51,264 nt of DNA. Source: Pseudomonas akapageensis. GTDB taxonomy: Bacteria > Pseudomonadota > Gammaproteobacteria > Pseudomonadales > Pseudomonadaceae. Each line of letters starts with the position of its first letter. The first letter of the stretch is position 1. Below the pieces are notes generated by a model. The model had not been told where the DNA came from. It searched no databases and saw nothing but the letters and a program-made list of their open reading frames with translations. The DNA is taken from the NCBI RefSeq assembly GCF_011355085.1, contig NZ_VXCP01000032.1, forward strand, positions 1-51,264. Reading direction: 5' to 3'. Position numbers and translations under genes: made by a program. Positions 33,766 to 41,316 of the stretch are shown here, in pieces.

Positions 33766-34821
33766 ATGACCGGACTTATTCTGGAAAATGTCGAGAAACG
33801 CTACGGCTCGGCTTGCGCGGTAAAAGACGTCAACCTGCACCTGCCCGAAGGCAAGCTGGTGTGTTTCCTCGGCCCTTCGGGGTGTGGCAAGACCACTCTG
33901 CTGCGCATGATCGCGGGGCTGGAAACCTTGACCGCAGGCGAAATCCGCCTGGACGGCGAAAACATCGGCCATACGCCGGCGCACGAGCGCAATTTCGGCA
34001 TGGTGTTCCAGTCGCTGGCGCTGTTCCCGCACATGACGGTGGGCGAGAACATCGCCTATCCGTTGAAGCTGCGCGGTGTCAGCAAGGCGGACCAGAAGGC
34101 GCGGGTCACTGAATTGCTGCAAATGATCCAGCTGTCGCAGATGGTCGATCGCCCGGTCGCCAAGCTCTCCGGTGGCCAGCGCCAGCGTGTGGCCATCGCC
34201 CGTGCGATCGCGTCGCATCCGAAGATTCTCTTGCTCGACGAACCGCTGTCGGCGCTCGATGCCAAGTTGCGTGAGTCCATGCAGGTGGAAATTCGCCAGC
34301 TGCAACAGCGCCTCAACATCACCACCATCCTGGTGACCCACGACCAGCGCGAAGCCATGACCATGGCCGATATCGTGGTCGTACTGGGCGAGCACAAGAT
34401 CCAGCAGGTCGGCACGCCGATCGAGATCTACCGCAACCCGGCCAACGAGTTCGTTGCAGACTTTATCGGCACCGGCAATATCTTCCCGGCCACCGCGCTG
34501 GGCAACGGCCGGGTCAGCCTGCCGGGCGGTGATGCGCTCGAGGTGCCGATCTGCAGCAGTATTCAGGCCGGTTCCCGGATCAAGATGCTGGTGCGCCCCG
34601 AAGACTTGCAGCTATCCTCGGCGCAGGCATCGGCGGGCAATCGCCTGTTGGGCAAGGTGACCTTCGTACGTGATATCGGTGCGACCATCGAAACCACCAT
34701 TGATTGCTCCGGGGTTTCGCTGACGGCACTGAGCACGCCTAACCAGGATATCGGCCTGAGCGTCGGTCATCCGGTTTCGATCACAATTCCGGCTGAGGCA
34801 TGCCGGGTTCTGACGGCTTGA
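33766..34821 (+). CDS. ABC transporter ATP-binding protein (PotA/PotG type)
   Basis: The ATPase of the importer, 351 aa from the ATG at 33766. Walker A is GPSGCGKTT at about residue 38, the Q-loop is GMVFQSLALFP, the signature LSGGQRQRVAIARA, Walker B ILLLDEPLSALD, and the switch is VTHDQREAM. A C-terminal TOBE domain follows (MLVRPEDLQLSS). All four importer parts are thus present in the normal PotFHIG-like set, although the ATPase comes last. Confidence 0.9.
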   Translation: MTGLILENVEKRYGSACAVKDVNLHLPEGKLVCFLGPSGCGKTTLLRMIAGLETLTAGEIRLDGENIGHTPAHERNFGMVFQSLALFPHMTVGENIAYPLKLRGVSKADQKARVTELLQMIQLSQMVDRPVAKLSGGQRQRVAIARAIASHPKILLLDEPLSALDAKLRESMQVEIRQLQQRLNITTILVTHDQREAMTMADIVVVLGEHKIQQVGTPIEIYRNPANEFVADFIGTGNIFPATALGNGRVSLPGGDALEVPICSSIQAGSRIKMLVRPEDLQLSSAQASAGNRLLGKVTFVRDIGATIETTIDCSGVSLTALSTPNQDIGLSVGHPVSITIPAEACRVLTA

Positions 34822-34830
34822 AATGACACT

Positions 34831-34859
34831 GGCTTGTCCGCCAGCTGTGCGGGCAAGCC
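34831..34859 (+). terminator. intercistronic hairpin between the ABC ATPase and SDR genes
   Basis: GGCTTGTCCGC pairs with GCGGGCAAGCC around a 7-nt loop, with one wobble pair. No T-run is present. It overlaps a REP-like core (GGCAAGCC). It may limit read-through into the SDR gene. Confidence 0.4.
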
Positions 34860-34880
34860 ATTGCATGAAAGGGAGCGCTG

Positions 34881-35666
34881 ATGAATCTTTCTCTGGAAAA
34901 TCGCACTGCGTTGATTTGTGCGGGCAGCTCGGGCCTGGGCTTCGGCGTGGCTCAGGCGTTGGCTCGCGAGGGCGTGCGGGTTTGTCTGCTGGCGCGTAAT
35001 CCGGCACGACTGGAGCAGGCGGTAGAGCGTATTCGTGGGGAAGGTGGCCAGGCCCATGCCGTGGTTGCCGACCTGAGTGACATTGCGGCATTGGACGGGG
35101 TGATCGAGCAAGTCCGCGCCTGCATCGGCGAGCCGGACATCCTGCTGGGCAACAACGGTGGCCCGCCACCCGGTCAGGCCAGCGGCGACTTCGCACCGGA
35201 GCTATGGCACAAGCAGCTGGACGCCATGCTGCTGTACACCTTGAAACTGACTGAAGCCTTCCTGCCCGGTATGCGCGCACGGGGTTTTGGCCGGATTCTG
35301 ATGATTTCCTCGACCAGCGTGGTCGAGCCGATTCCCGGCCTGGTGCTGTCCAGTGCCTTGCGCGCGGCGCTGGCGAACTGGGGCAAGACCCTGGCCACTG
35401 AAGTCGCCGCCGATGGGGTCACCGTCAACACCTTGATGCCGGGCAGTTTCTGGACCGAGCGCACCCAGAGCCTGATTCAGGCGGATGCGCAAAGTACAGG
35501 GATTGCCCTGTCGACGCTTGTCGATCAGGAGCAGGCGCAGATTCCCGTGGGGCGCTACGGTAATCCCGAAGAATTCGGCGCGGTCGCGGCGTTCCTGGCC
35601 AGCCCTCTGGCGAGTTACGTCACTGGCGCGATGATTCCGGTCGATGGCGGCTTGTTGAAGCACTGA
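34881..35666 (+). CDS. SDR-family protein with a degenerate active site
   Basis: A 261-aa short-chain dehydrogenase-like protein. The Rossmann motif appears as AGSSGLGFG near residue 13, the NNAG structural motif as NNGG, and the catalytic Ser region as MISSTSVVEP. Where the Tyr-x-x-x-Lys pair should lie, the sequence reads SSALRAALANW, so Ser replaces Tyr and Arg replaces Lys. A group of ketoacyl-reductase-like SDRs lacking the tetrad is known (conserved-domain class cd05344). It has a good ribosome site (GGGAG) and closes the decarboxylase/ABC operon. Whether it catalyses a redox reaction is unclear. Confidence 0.85.
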   Translation: MNLSLENRTALICAGSSGLGFGVAQALAREGVRVCLLARNPARLEQAVERIRGEGGQAHAVVADLSDIAALDGVIEQVRACIGEPDILLGNNGGPPPGQASGDFAPELWHKQLDAMLLYTLKLTEAFLPGMRARGFGRILMISSTSVVEPIPGLVLSSALRAALANWGKTLATEVAADGVTVNTLMPGSFWTERTQSLIQADAQSTGIALSTLVDQEQAQIPVGRYGNPEEFGAVAAFLASPLASYVTGAMIPVDGGLLKH

Positions 35667-35678
35667 CCGGCCGTTGCA

Positions 35679-36608
35679 TCACAAGGTCTGGCGCAATCGC
35701 GCCAGATCCCGCAGCGGCGGCGCACCATATAACCGACTGTACTCGCGGCTGAATTGCGACGGGCTTTCATAGCCGACGCGATACCCGGCCGCCGACGCTT
35801 CCAGACCCTCGTTGAGCATCAGCCTTCTGGCTTCCTGCAGGCGCAGCTGTTTCTGATACTGCAAGGGGCTCATGGACGTCACGGCCTTGAAGCGATGATG
35901 CAGGGTCGAGACGCTCAGGTTGACCTCGCGGGCCAGGTCGTCGATGCGCAGGGGCATATGGAAATTGCCGTTGAGCCACTGGACCGCCTGGCTCACCCGA
36001 TGGGTCTGGCTGTTGCTGACAGCAATTTCATACAGGCGATGGCCCTGCTGGCTGCGCAGCAAACGGTAGAGAATCTCCCGGCGAACCAGTGGCGCCAGCA
36101 TGGCGATGTCCTTCGGCGTATCGAGCAAGCGCACCAGGCGCACGACCGCATCGAGCAATGTCGTATCCAGTGTGTCCACATACAGACCGCGCCCGGCGGG
36201 ACGGCTCGGCACGCCCATGGGCCCGGCTTCGGCGATCAATGCGTTGATCTCGGCGGGGTCAATGTCCAGCCGAATGGCCAGGCTCGGATAGTCGGGGCGC
36301 GCTTCGAGCAGGCGTCCGCTGATCGGCATGGAGACCGAAACCACCATGTAGTTCAGCGCATCGTAGCGGTACGTCTCTTCGCCCAGGCGAACCTCCTTGC
36401 TGCCCTGGGCCATGATGCACAGGGCCGGTTGCGCGAGGGTCGGGAAGGACTGAATGCATTCGTCATAGCGCGACAGGAACAGGGCCTGCACGGCCGTGTC
36501 GAAAATACCGGATGTGACGGTATGGCGGCTGATCAGCCCGGCAAGTTCGGCGCGCTGCTGCTCCAGCAGCGGGTCGAGCGGGGCGTGCGCGGCTTCGAGG
36601 TGAGACAT
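35679..36608 (-). CDS. AraC-family transcriptional regulator
   Basis: A regulator of 309 aa from the ATG at 36608, which has AGGG upstream; the frame stays open to 36719 but the extra residues look non-coding. The N-terminal half is an AraC_N domain (EEQRAELAGLISRH through the segment YRYDALNYMVVSVSMPISG), as in ArsC-neighbour and aldehyde-responsive regulators. The C-terminal two helix-turn-helix domain has LAREVNLSVSTLHHRFKAVT and SPLQYQKQLRLQEAR. It converges on the SDR gene and is divergent from the ABM gene, which may be its target. Confidence 0.88.
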   Translation of the reverse strand: MSHLEAAHAPLDPLLEQQRAELAGLISRHTVTSGIFDTAVQALFLSRYDECIQSFPTLAQPALCIMAQGSKEVRLGEETYRYDALNYMVVSVSMPISGRLLEARPDYPSLAIRLDIDPAEINALIAEAGPMGVPSRPAGRGLYVDTLDTTLLDAVVRLVRLLDTPKDIAMLAPLVRREILYRLLRSQQGHRLYEIAVSNSQTHRVSQAVQWLNGNFHMPLRIDDLAREVNLSVSTLHHRFKAVTSMSPLQYQKQLRLQEARRLMLNEGLEASAAGYRVGYESPSQFSREYSRLYGAPPLRDLARLRQTL

Positions 36609-36815
36609 GCCATGTACCCTGGGGGAATGTGGATTCAGCATACGATCGGGCAAGCGCTGGCGGTAGGTGGATTCTGCGCGATTCTTGCCTGATTCTGCAG
36701 CCCGTGCAGGATCAGGCAAGCCGGGTGCAGGAATCGCCTAACGGCATGCGCAGTGGGCGGCTTAACCTTGGTTCCGTGGCAGATGCCTGCTTCGATCATC
36801 ACGGGAGACCCGCTC

Positions 36816-37133
36816 ATGACTTCACCTCAACCGGTTAGTCACCTCGCCTTTATCCGCGCCAATGTCGGCAGTTCCGCCGCTTTGGGCGAGCGCCTGGATC
36901 GTTTGCTCGAACCTTCACGCCAAGCGCCGGGCTGCCTGCACTTCGCCTTGCAGCGTTCGCAATGCGATGACCATTTGTGGCTGGTCAGCGGATTCTGGAC
37001 CGATGAGGGCGCCATGACCGCCTACCTGGGTTCGCCGGCCATGCAAGTCTTCAGCGAGGTGGTGCAGGAACTGATGGTCAGCAGCCTTGACCTGCATACC
37101 TTCAGCGATGTTTCAGGCCAGCGCCGAGGTTAG
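36816..37133 (+). CDS. antibiotic biosynthesis monooxygenase (ABM) domain protein
   Basis: A 105-aa single-domain ferredoxin-like protein of the ABM/quinol monooxygenase family, with APGCLHFALQRSQCDDHLWLVSGFW and a C-terminal helix (VFSEVVQEL). I use the ATG at 36816 behind GGGAG. Relatives oxidise quinols, or only detoxify or dimerise, so the reaction is not predictable. It is divergent from an AraC regulator. Confidence 0.78.
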   Translation: MTSPQPVSHLAFIRANVGSSAALGERLDRLLEPSRQAPGCLHFALQRSQCDDHLWLVSGFWTDEGAMTAYLGSPAMQVFSEVVQELMVSSLDLHTFSDVSGQRRG

Positions 37134-37170
37134 AATAGCGGCCATTGATCAATTGGCCGGGACAAGCGAC

Positions 37171-37401
37171 ATGGCACGTAGAGAATTCGAACAGTACGAA
37201 GCGGTTTCCGCAGTGGTTCCATGGGAGGGCGGCTACAGCGCGGCGATTGCCGTCAAGGCCCTAAATGCAGGGGGCGCGCCGCGCTTTCACAAGGTGCTTG
37301 AAGGCCAGACCTTCGCCAAGGCATTCGAGGCAGACGACGCTGCGACCCTGGAACTGGCCAAATTGGTCAGTGTCACTGAAGACGGTGAGCTGGTCTGGTA
37401 A
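37171..37401 (+). CDS. small conserved hypothetical protein (76 aa)
   Basis: The ATG at 37171 starts 76 residues of balanced composition (ARREFEQYEAVSAVVPWEGG through VSVTEDGELVW) that look like a real small acidic soluble protein. A palindrome around TTGATCAA (37140-37158) lies directly upstream, partly after the ABM stop. I do not recognise a domain. The upstream in-frame part (from 37087) overlaps the ABM gene and is not used. Confidence 0.6.
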   Translation: MARREFEQYEAVSAVVPWEGGYSAAIAVKALNAGGAPRFHKVLEGQTFAKAFEADDAATLELAKLVSVTEDGELVW

Positions 37402-37492
37402 TTATTTTTGGGGGGCTATTGGTCAGCGCCGAGCCCGCTCCTACAGAGTCCGCATTGCTCAGGCATTCTCACGTTAACCTGCGATGAGCCAA

Positions 37493-38116
37493 TTATTTGT
37501 CCACTTTCGGGCGGTACATCCTGAACAGTTGGCCCAGTTGGAAAAAGTCGGCCGGGCCACCGCCACGCAGGATCGGCTCGGCAGCAGCCGTGTCATAGAT
37601 ACCTTCCTTGAGCAAGGAGGTGGCAATGTGCACCGCGACCACTTCGCCCAACACCAGCCAGCTCGGCACCTTTTCCTGGTCGGCGCGTTGCAGCTGAATG
37701 ATCTGCGTCACCTTGCACTCGAAGGAGACGGGGCTTTCCAGTACGCGGGGCACCGAGATGATCTTCGAGTCGACGGGTGTGAGGCCGCTGAAGGCGAACT
37801 CGTCGACTTCCGGGGCTACGGCGGCGCTGCTCTGGTTCATGGCTTCGGCCAGCGGCCGGGTCGCCAGGCTCCAGGCGAACTCGCCGGTTTGCTCGATGTT
37901 GTTCAGGCTGTCCTTGCGCCCGACGCTGCAGAACCCAACGATCGGCGGAATGTAGTTGAACGCATTGAAGAAGCTGTAGGGCGCCAGGTTCAGGCGGCCT
38001 TCACGGTCATGTGAAGAGATCCAGCCGATTGGCCGCGGGCCAACGATGGCGTTGAAGGGGTCATGGGGCAATCCATGGCCCTGGGCGGGTTCGTAGTAGT
38101 ACATCTCGTCAGCCAT
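37493..38116 (-). CDS. flavin reductase-like FMN-binding split-barrel protein
   Basis: A protein of 207 aa from the ATG at 38116, preceded by AAGGA. It has the flavin reductase signature GPRPIGWISSHDREGRLNLA followed by PYSFFNAFNY, which places FMN in a split barrel. Such proteins supply reduced flavin or act as NAD(P)H:FMN oxidoreductases. The ORF extends to 38194 upstream, but those residues are not supported. It is alone on its strand here. Confidence 0.85.
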   Translation of the reverse strand: MADEMYYYEPAQGHGLPHDPFNAIVGPRPIGWISSHDREGRLNLAPYSFFNAFNYIPPIVGFCSVGRKDSLNNIEQTGEFAWSLATRPLAEAMNQSSAAVAPEVDEFAFSGLTPVDSKIISVPRVLESPVSFECKVTQIIQLQRADQEKVPSWLVLGEVVAVHIATSLLKEGIYDTAAAEPILRGGGPADFFQLGQLFRMYRPKVDK

Positions 38117-38305
38117 TGCCGTATTCCTTGTCGCCCCACCGGGCCTTTGCCTAAACAGGTCCACAGTGTGCAAGGCATTGGCGGGGGGTGCCACTGTGAG
38201 GGTTGAAAAAAACGCTTTTCCAAATCAACTAAGCCCGCCAAGCCGGGCTATTAAGCCGTGTTCAACCGTTAGTTGATGCGCCCAACGCCGGTGCGGTCGT
38301 ACACC

Positions 38306-38412
38306 TGTAGCCGCTGCCGAAGGCTGCGCTCGGGCGCGTAGCGGACGCAGGCACTCAAGATCGCTGAGGGAGTCCCTGCGGGACTCCAGCGCAGCCTAAC
38401 GGCAGTGGCTAC
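38306..38412. repeat. REPIN-like inverted repeat, family A copy 2
   Basis: TGTAGCCGCTGCCGAAGGCT at the left mirrors CAGCGCAGCC...GGCAGTGGCTAC at the right, as in the copy at 5350-5456. A further partial core (CGCCGCCGAAGGCTGCG) starts near 38429. The rest of the 38117-38587 gap contains GCCCGCCAAGCCGGGC (38233-38248), a terminator-like palindrome, and no gene that I can support. Confidence 0.75.
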
Positions 38413-38587
38413 GCCGATTTGGTACACCGCCGCCGAAGGCTGCGTCCGGCATAGTTTTCAGAAATTTCCGATTTATCTCCAGTGATCATGACTTTAGGGT
38501 CCAGCCTGCTGACTTTGAATTTACCCCGCTGTCGCCACGATGACGGGGGAAAGCAACCCAAGGCCACCAAGGATCAGGATCATAGAA

Positions 38588-39073
38588 ATGAACGCACCTT
38601 TGCCCCAGCGCTTCACCAACGAAATCTCCCCTGAATTTCTTCGCACTCTGGACAAGTCCCCTTTCACAGATCAGCAGATCGTCGAGTTCCGCGAAGAGGC
38701 CATAGCCGCTATTCGTCAAAATCAAGTTTATCTCCAGGCCCATCCCCCTTGCGCCATCTACCGGTTCGCATCCGCCGGCAGCCGTACCCGTGACGGCGGG
38801 GAGATCCAGCAAGCGACATCGCCCATGGAGATCATTCTGGATAACGGACAGCAAGTCTGCGTAGCACAGGTAGGCGATTACGTTGTGTACGACGATGGCC
38901 GCAAGGCTCAGATCGTCACTGGCGCAGGATTCGAATATGAACACTTGGCGTTGGTCGGGAGCCTTTTGAGCAATGGCGACGAGATCATCGATACGCTGCA
39001 AGGCCTTGCCTTGATCGCGGTGCGGGACGGCGTGCCGATGGCAGACGATTTCCTGCCAGTAGTGGAGGGCTGA
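38588..39073 (+). CDS. PAAR-like small protein upstream of the effector
   Basis: A 161-aa protein from the ATG at 38588. The C-terminal two thirds (about residues 65-145) read like a PAAR-type beta repeat: TRDGGEIQQATSPMEI, then CVAQVGDYVVYDDG and RKAQIVTGAG, then ALVGSLLSNGDEII. The N-terminal part (FTDQQIVEFREEAIAAIRQN) is helical. It precedes the PAAR-effector gene by 3 bp. It may be a second spike tip or an adaptor for effector loading. The PAAR relation is by pattern only. Confidence 0.6.
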   Translation: MNAPLPQRFTNEISPEFLRTLDKSPFTDQQIVEFREEAIAAIRQNQVYLQAHPPCAIYRFASAGSRTRDGGEIQQATSPMEIILDNGQQVCVAQVGDYVVYDDGRKAQIVTGAGFEYEHLALVGSLLSNGDEIIDTLQGLALIAVRDGVPMADDFLPVVEG

Positions 39074-39076
39074 GCC

Positions 39077-40450
39077 ATGGCACGTGGAGCGGTCAATGGA
39101 ATAGGGCAAGGGCTGGACGGCGACCTGACGACCACCGGAGCCGTGTGCATCAGCAGTCTTCCCAATGCGGCGCACGGCGGACGGGGGGTATTGCGACTGG
39201 GGGATACGACCACCCCGTGCAAAAAGTGCGGAAAAGCTGGCGTCATTGTCGACAGTCTTCCCGCCATGAAATGGAATGGGATTCCGACTGTGCTGCACGG
39301 AGCGCGAGTCCACTGCGGCTGCCCTCCGGGCACTAACCAGTTGATTGCTCCACTTGAGCAACCGCAACAACCAAGCGCTCGTAGCAATATGCCCGGTACC
39401 GCGCCCTCAACGAACAATGCTGCGCCGACAATGGCCAACGCCGCTGCCACGAAGAGCAGCGCAGCACCGGTCATGCCCGCACCCGTGCCTGCGTCCGCAC
39501 TGGAGCCCGGTTTCTATATTGTGCCCCACAGCATGTCCGGTGAGCAGGTCCTGCGCGAACTCAATCCCTACCCAGCGGCGCAATTGATCAATCGACTCAA
39601 GCAGCTCAACCCCTCCTTTGGCCACGGCTTCAAGGCCGGCGAACTTTTTGTCCTCGGCGATCCGTACAACCCAACAGCCTGCACCCGCGAGGATGCCGCC
39701 ATGATGGCCGCGGCCGTCCAAGTTCGCGAAGCCCTGGCGCCGCTGAGCGAAGAAGAGGCCAACTTCATGGCGCGCCATCTCGGCGAAATTGCCCTCCTCA
39801 CCGGCGGGGCGAGCGAAGCGATGGGCGTCGGAAAGGACATGCTAGACAAGGGGCTCAAGCAGGTAGAGGGTACCCTGCGCAGTCTCGAGCTTTTGCATCA
39901 ACGGGAACTCACGGCCCATGGTCACCTGCGAAGCAAGACGTTCTTTGATACGCGCCGTCAGCTCTACAGCCAGCTCGATGCCCAATTGAAAACCACCTTC
40001 CTCAACAAGCAAATCGACCTTGGCAGTTACGACAGCCTGCGTCGCGACCTGGGTATGGCCAGCAGTAGCCCGGTGCATCACTGGAGCCGTTCCGGCGCTT
40101 CTGGGTACATATTCGGCTATGCCACGTATATGGAACAGATCGCCAAGGCGGCCAAGTATCTGAAGTATGGGGGCTATATTGGCGTCGGATTTGGGGGGTA
40201 TCTCTTCCTATGCCAAAGTTCAGGAGGTTTGCCGTGCTGGCGAAACGGAGGAGTGCCAAAAGATTCGGTTTACCGAGGCCGGCAGCTTCATTGGTGGCTT
40301 GGGCGGCGGAGCGGTGGTAGGCCACTTGGGAGGTCTGGCAGCACCCAAGCTATGCGCAGTCATCGGTCTTGGCTCGGCGGGAGTTGGTGCAGCACTTTGC
40401 GTCTTGGTGGTGGTCGGAGGCGCATCTTATGCTGGAGGATTGGGAGGTGA
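39077..40450 (+). CDS. T6SS PAAR-effector, C-terminus frameshifted
   Basis: The N-terminus (residues 1-92) is a PAAR-type spike tip with paired CxxC/CxC elements (LGDTTTPCKKCGKAG and ARVHCGCPPGTNQ). An Ala/Pro/Asn linker follows (about 93-137), then a LysM-like segment (GFYIVPHSMSGEQVLRELNP) and a long helical region (about 205-330). After residue 370 the frame, as it stands, turns into Arg/Trp-rich sequence unlike the rest and stops at 40450. The true continuation is in the next frame (see 40199-40502). One extra G in the G6 run at 40193-40198 explains it. Repaired, the protein would be 474 aa and its stop would overlap the next start as GTGA. It is probably a pore-forming T6SS toxin. As read, it is probably inactive. 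Confidence 0.75.
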   Translation: MARGAVNGIGQGLDGDLTTTGAVCISSLPNAAHGGRGVLRLGDTTTPCKKCGKAGVIVDSLPAMKWNGIPTVLHGARVHCGCPPGTNQLIAPLEQPQQPSARSNMPGTAPSTNNAAPTMANAAATKSSAAPVMPAPVPASALEPGFYIVPHSMSGEQVLRELNPYPAAQLINRLKQLNPSFGHGFKAGELFVLGDPYNPTACTREDAAMMAAAVQVREALAPLSEEEANFMARHLGEIALLTGGASEAMGVGKDMLDKGLKQVEGTLRSLELLHQRELTAHGHLRSKTFFDTRRQLYSQLDAQLKTTFLNKQIDLGSYDSLRRDLGMASSSPVHHWSRSGASGYIFGYATYMEQIAKAAKYLKYGGYIGVGFGGYLFLCQSSGGLPCWRNGGVPKDSVYRGRQLHWWLGRRSGGRPLGRSGSTQAMRSHRSWLGGSWCSTLRLGGGRRRILCWRIGR

Positions 40451-40502
40451 ATGGGGGGGTGAACAGATAGGAGAGAAAATTTTTGAGAGGGGCTTGGAGT
40501 GA
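40199..40502 (+). other. out-of-frame C-terminal continuation of the effector (glycine-zipper region)
   Basis: In the plus-one frame the sequence reads VQEVCRAGETEECQKIRF, then GSFIGGLGGGAVVGHLGGL and SAGVGAALCVLVVVGGASY, ending IGEKIFERGLE with a stop at 40500-40502. The hydrophobic glycine-zipper pattern is typical of pore-forming toxin tails. The frame ends exactly at the start of the immunity gene (GTGA overlap), which shows it to be the original coding frame. Confidence 0.65.
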
Positions 40503-40906
40503 TCAACTTCAATACATGGTATGAAAGCTGGCCATTGGATCTACAGATATCATTCCTTCTAGCCCCTTTTGTGATTGGTTTATCTGGCATGGCGGTTCTT
40601 GCCTATACGACTTACCAACACTACGAACGGATAATCACAGCTTTTCCCAATAGTCCTGGCGTGCAGAACTATACGAGGCGTTGTGCAGGATTCGATTTCC
40701 ATTCGCGCTGCATGCAGGTCTCCTTCACTGCAGGCTTCGTGCTTTGGCCAAAGATTCAAATTCGACGCGGTGAGCTCGATCCCGAGGAAGTACGCAAATT
40801 TCCCGCCGAGATAAAGCGGCTAATGGGTATCTCAGCCAGCTTACTCTTCAGTGGCGCGGCATGGCTGCTTCTAGCTGTTGGATTGCTCAAACTTTCTGAA
40901 AGCTAA
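40499..40906 (+). CDS. candidate inner-membrane immunity protein
   Basis: A 135-aa protein starting with GTG at 40499 in a GTGA overlap with the original effector frame. It has two membrane segments (about residues 17-40, ISFLLAPFVIGLSGMAVLAY, and 108-130, SLLFSGAAWLLLAVGLL), with a soluble loop between. An inner-membrane two-pass protein translated in coupling with a pore-forming toxin is the normal immunity arrangement. No recognised family; the immunity role is inference from position and topology. Confidence 0.6.
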   Translation: MINFNTWYESWPLDLQISFLLAPFVIGLSGMAVLAYTTYQHYERIITAFPNSPGVQNYTRRCAGFDFHSRCMQVSFTAGFVLWPKIQIRRGELDPEEVRKFPAEIKRLMGISASLLFSGAAWLLLAVGLLKLSES

Positions 40907-40957
40907 CGGTCTCGATCCACGTCGAGATAACCGACATACACATACCTCACTGGGACC

Positions 40958-41040
40958 GAAAAGGGACAGATTTATTTTTGCCACTCTAATTTTGTCCAGA
41001 TAGTCAGCTTTAGAGTAGAAAATAAATTTGTCCCCTTTTC
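40958..41040. repeat. MITE-like long inverted repeat
   Basis: The ends GAAAAGGGACAGATTTATTT (40958-40977) and its mirror (41019-41040, AAATAAATTTGTCCCCTTTT) are near-complementary. Inside them ACTCTAA and TTAGAGT pair again. This AAAAGGGGACAGATTTATTT end is common around REP-associated transposase genes in gammaproteobacteria. The element is 83 bp and has no gene. It abuts the stop of the DUF3077-like gene and may act as its terminator. Confidence 0.7.
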
Positions 41041-41316
41041 CTAATTTTCGAAACGAGACAATGTCGCTGTCATGTCATCGATAATCGCCTTGGCCATTTC
41101 TCCGAGATAGAAAGTCGACCACGCTGTTTGTGCGCAGCCTTCGCCCATGGCCAGCTGCACTGCCAGCTTGTTCGCGCAGTCCTGCAAGTTGGAGGCGTAT
41201 TCCAGGGCTTGGATGGCGGGGATGTCAGGGGTGATGCGGAAGAGTTTGTTGGCGCCTTGGCCGCAACGGCCGAAGGAGGTGGTGCCGAAGGTTTTTAAGT
41301 CCGTTAGATCGGTCAT
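41041..41316 (-). CDS. DUF3077-like small protein (91 aa)
   Basis: A 91-aa soluble protein on the minus strand with TAAGGAG just before the ATG at 41316. Sequence features are LKTFGTTSFGRCG, LFRITPDIPAIQALEYASNL and a helical remainder. This matches my memory of the Pseudomonas-specific DUF3077 family of unknown function. The gene is preceded by a long leader (41317-41759) and ends at the MITE-like element. Confidence 0.7.
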   Translation of the reverse strand: MTDLTDLKTFGTTSFGRCGQGANKLFRITPDIPAIQALEYASNLQDCANKLAVQLAMGEGCAQTAWSTFYLGEMAKAIIDDMTATLSRFEN

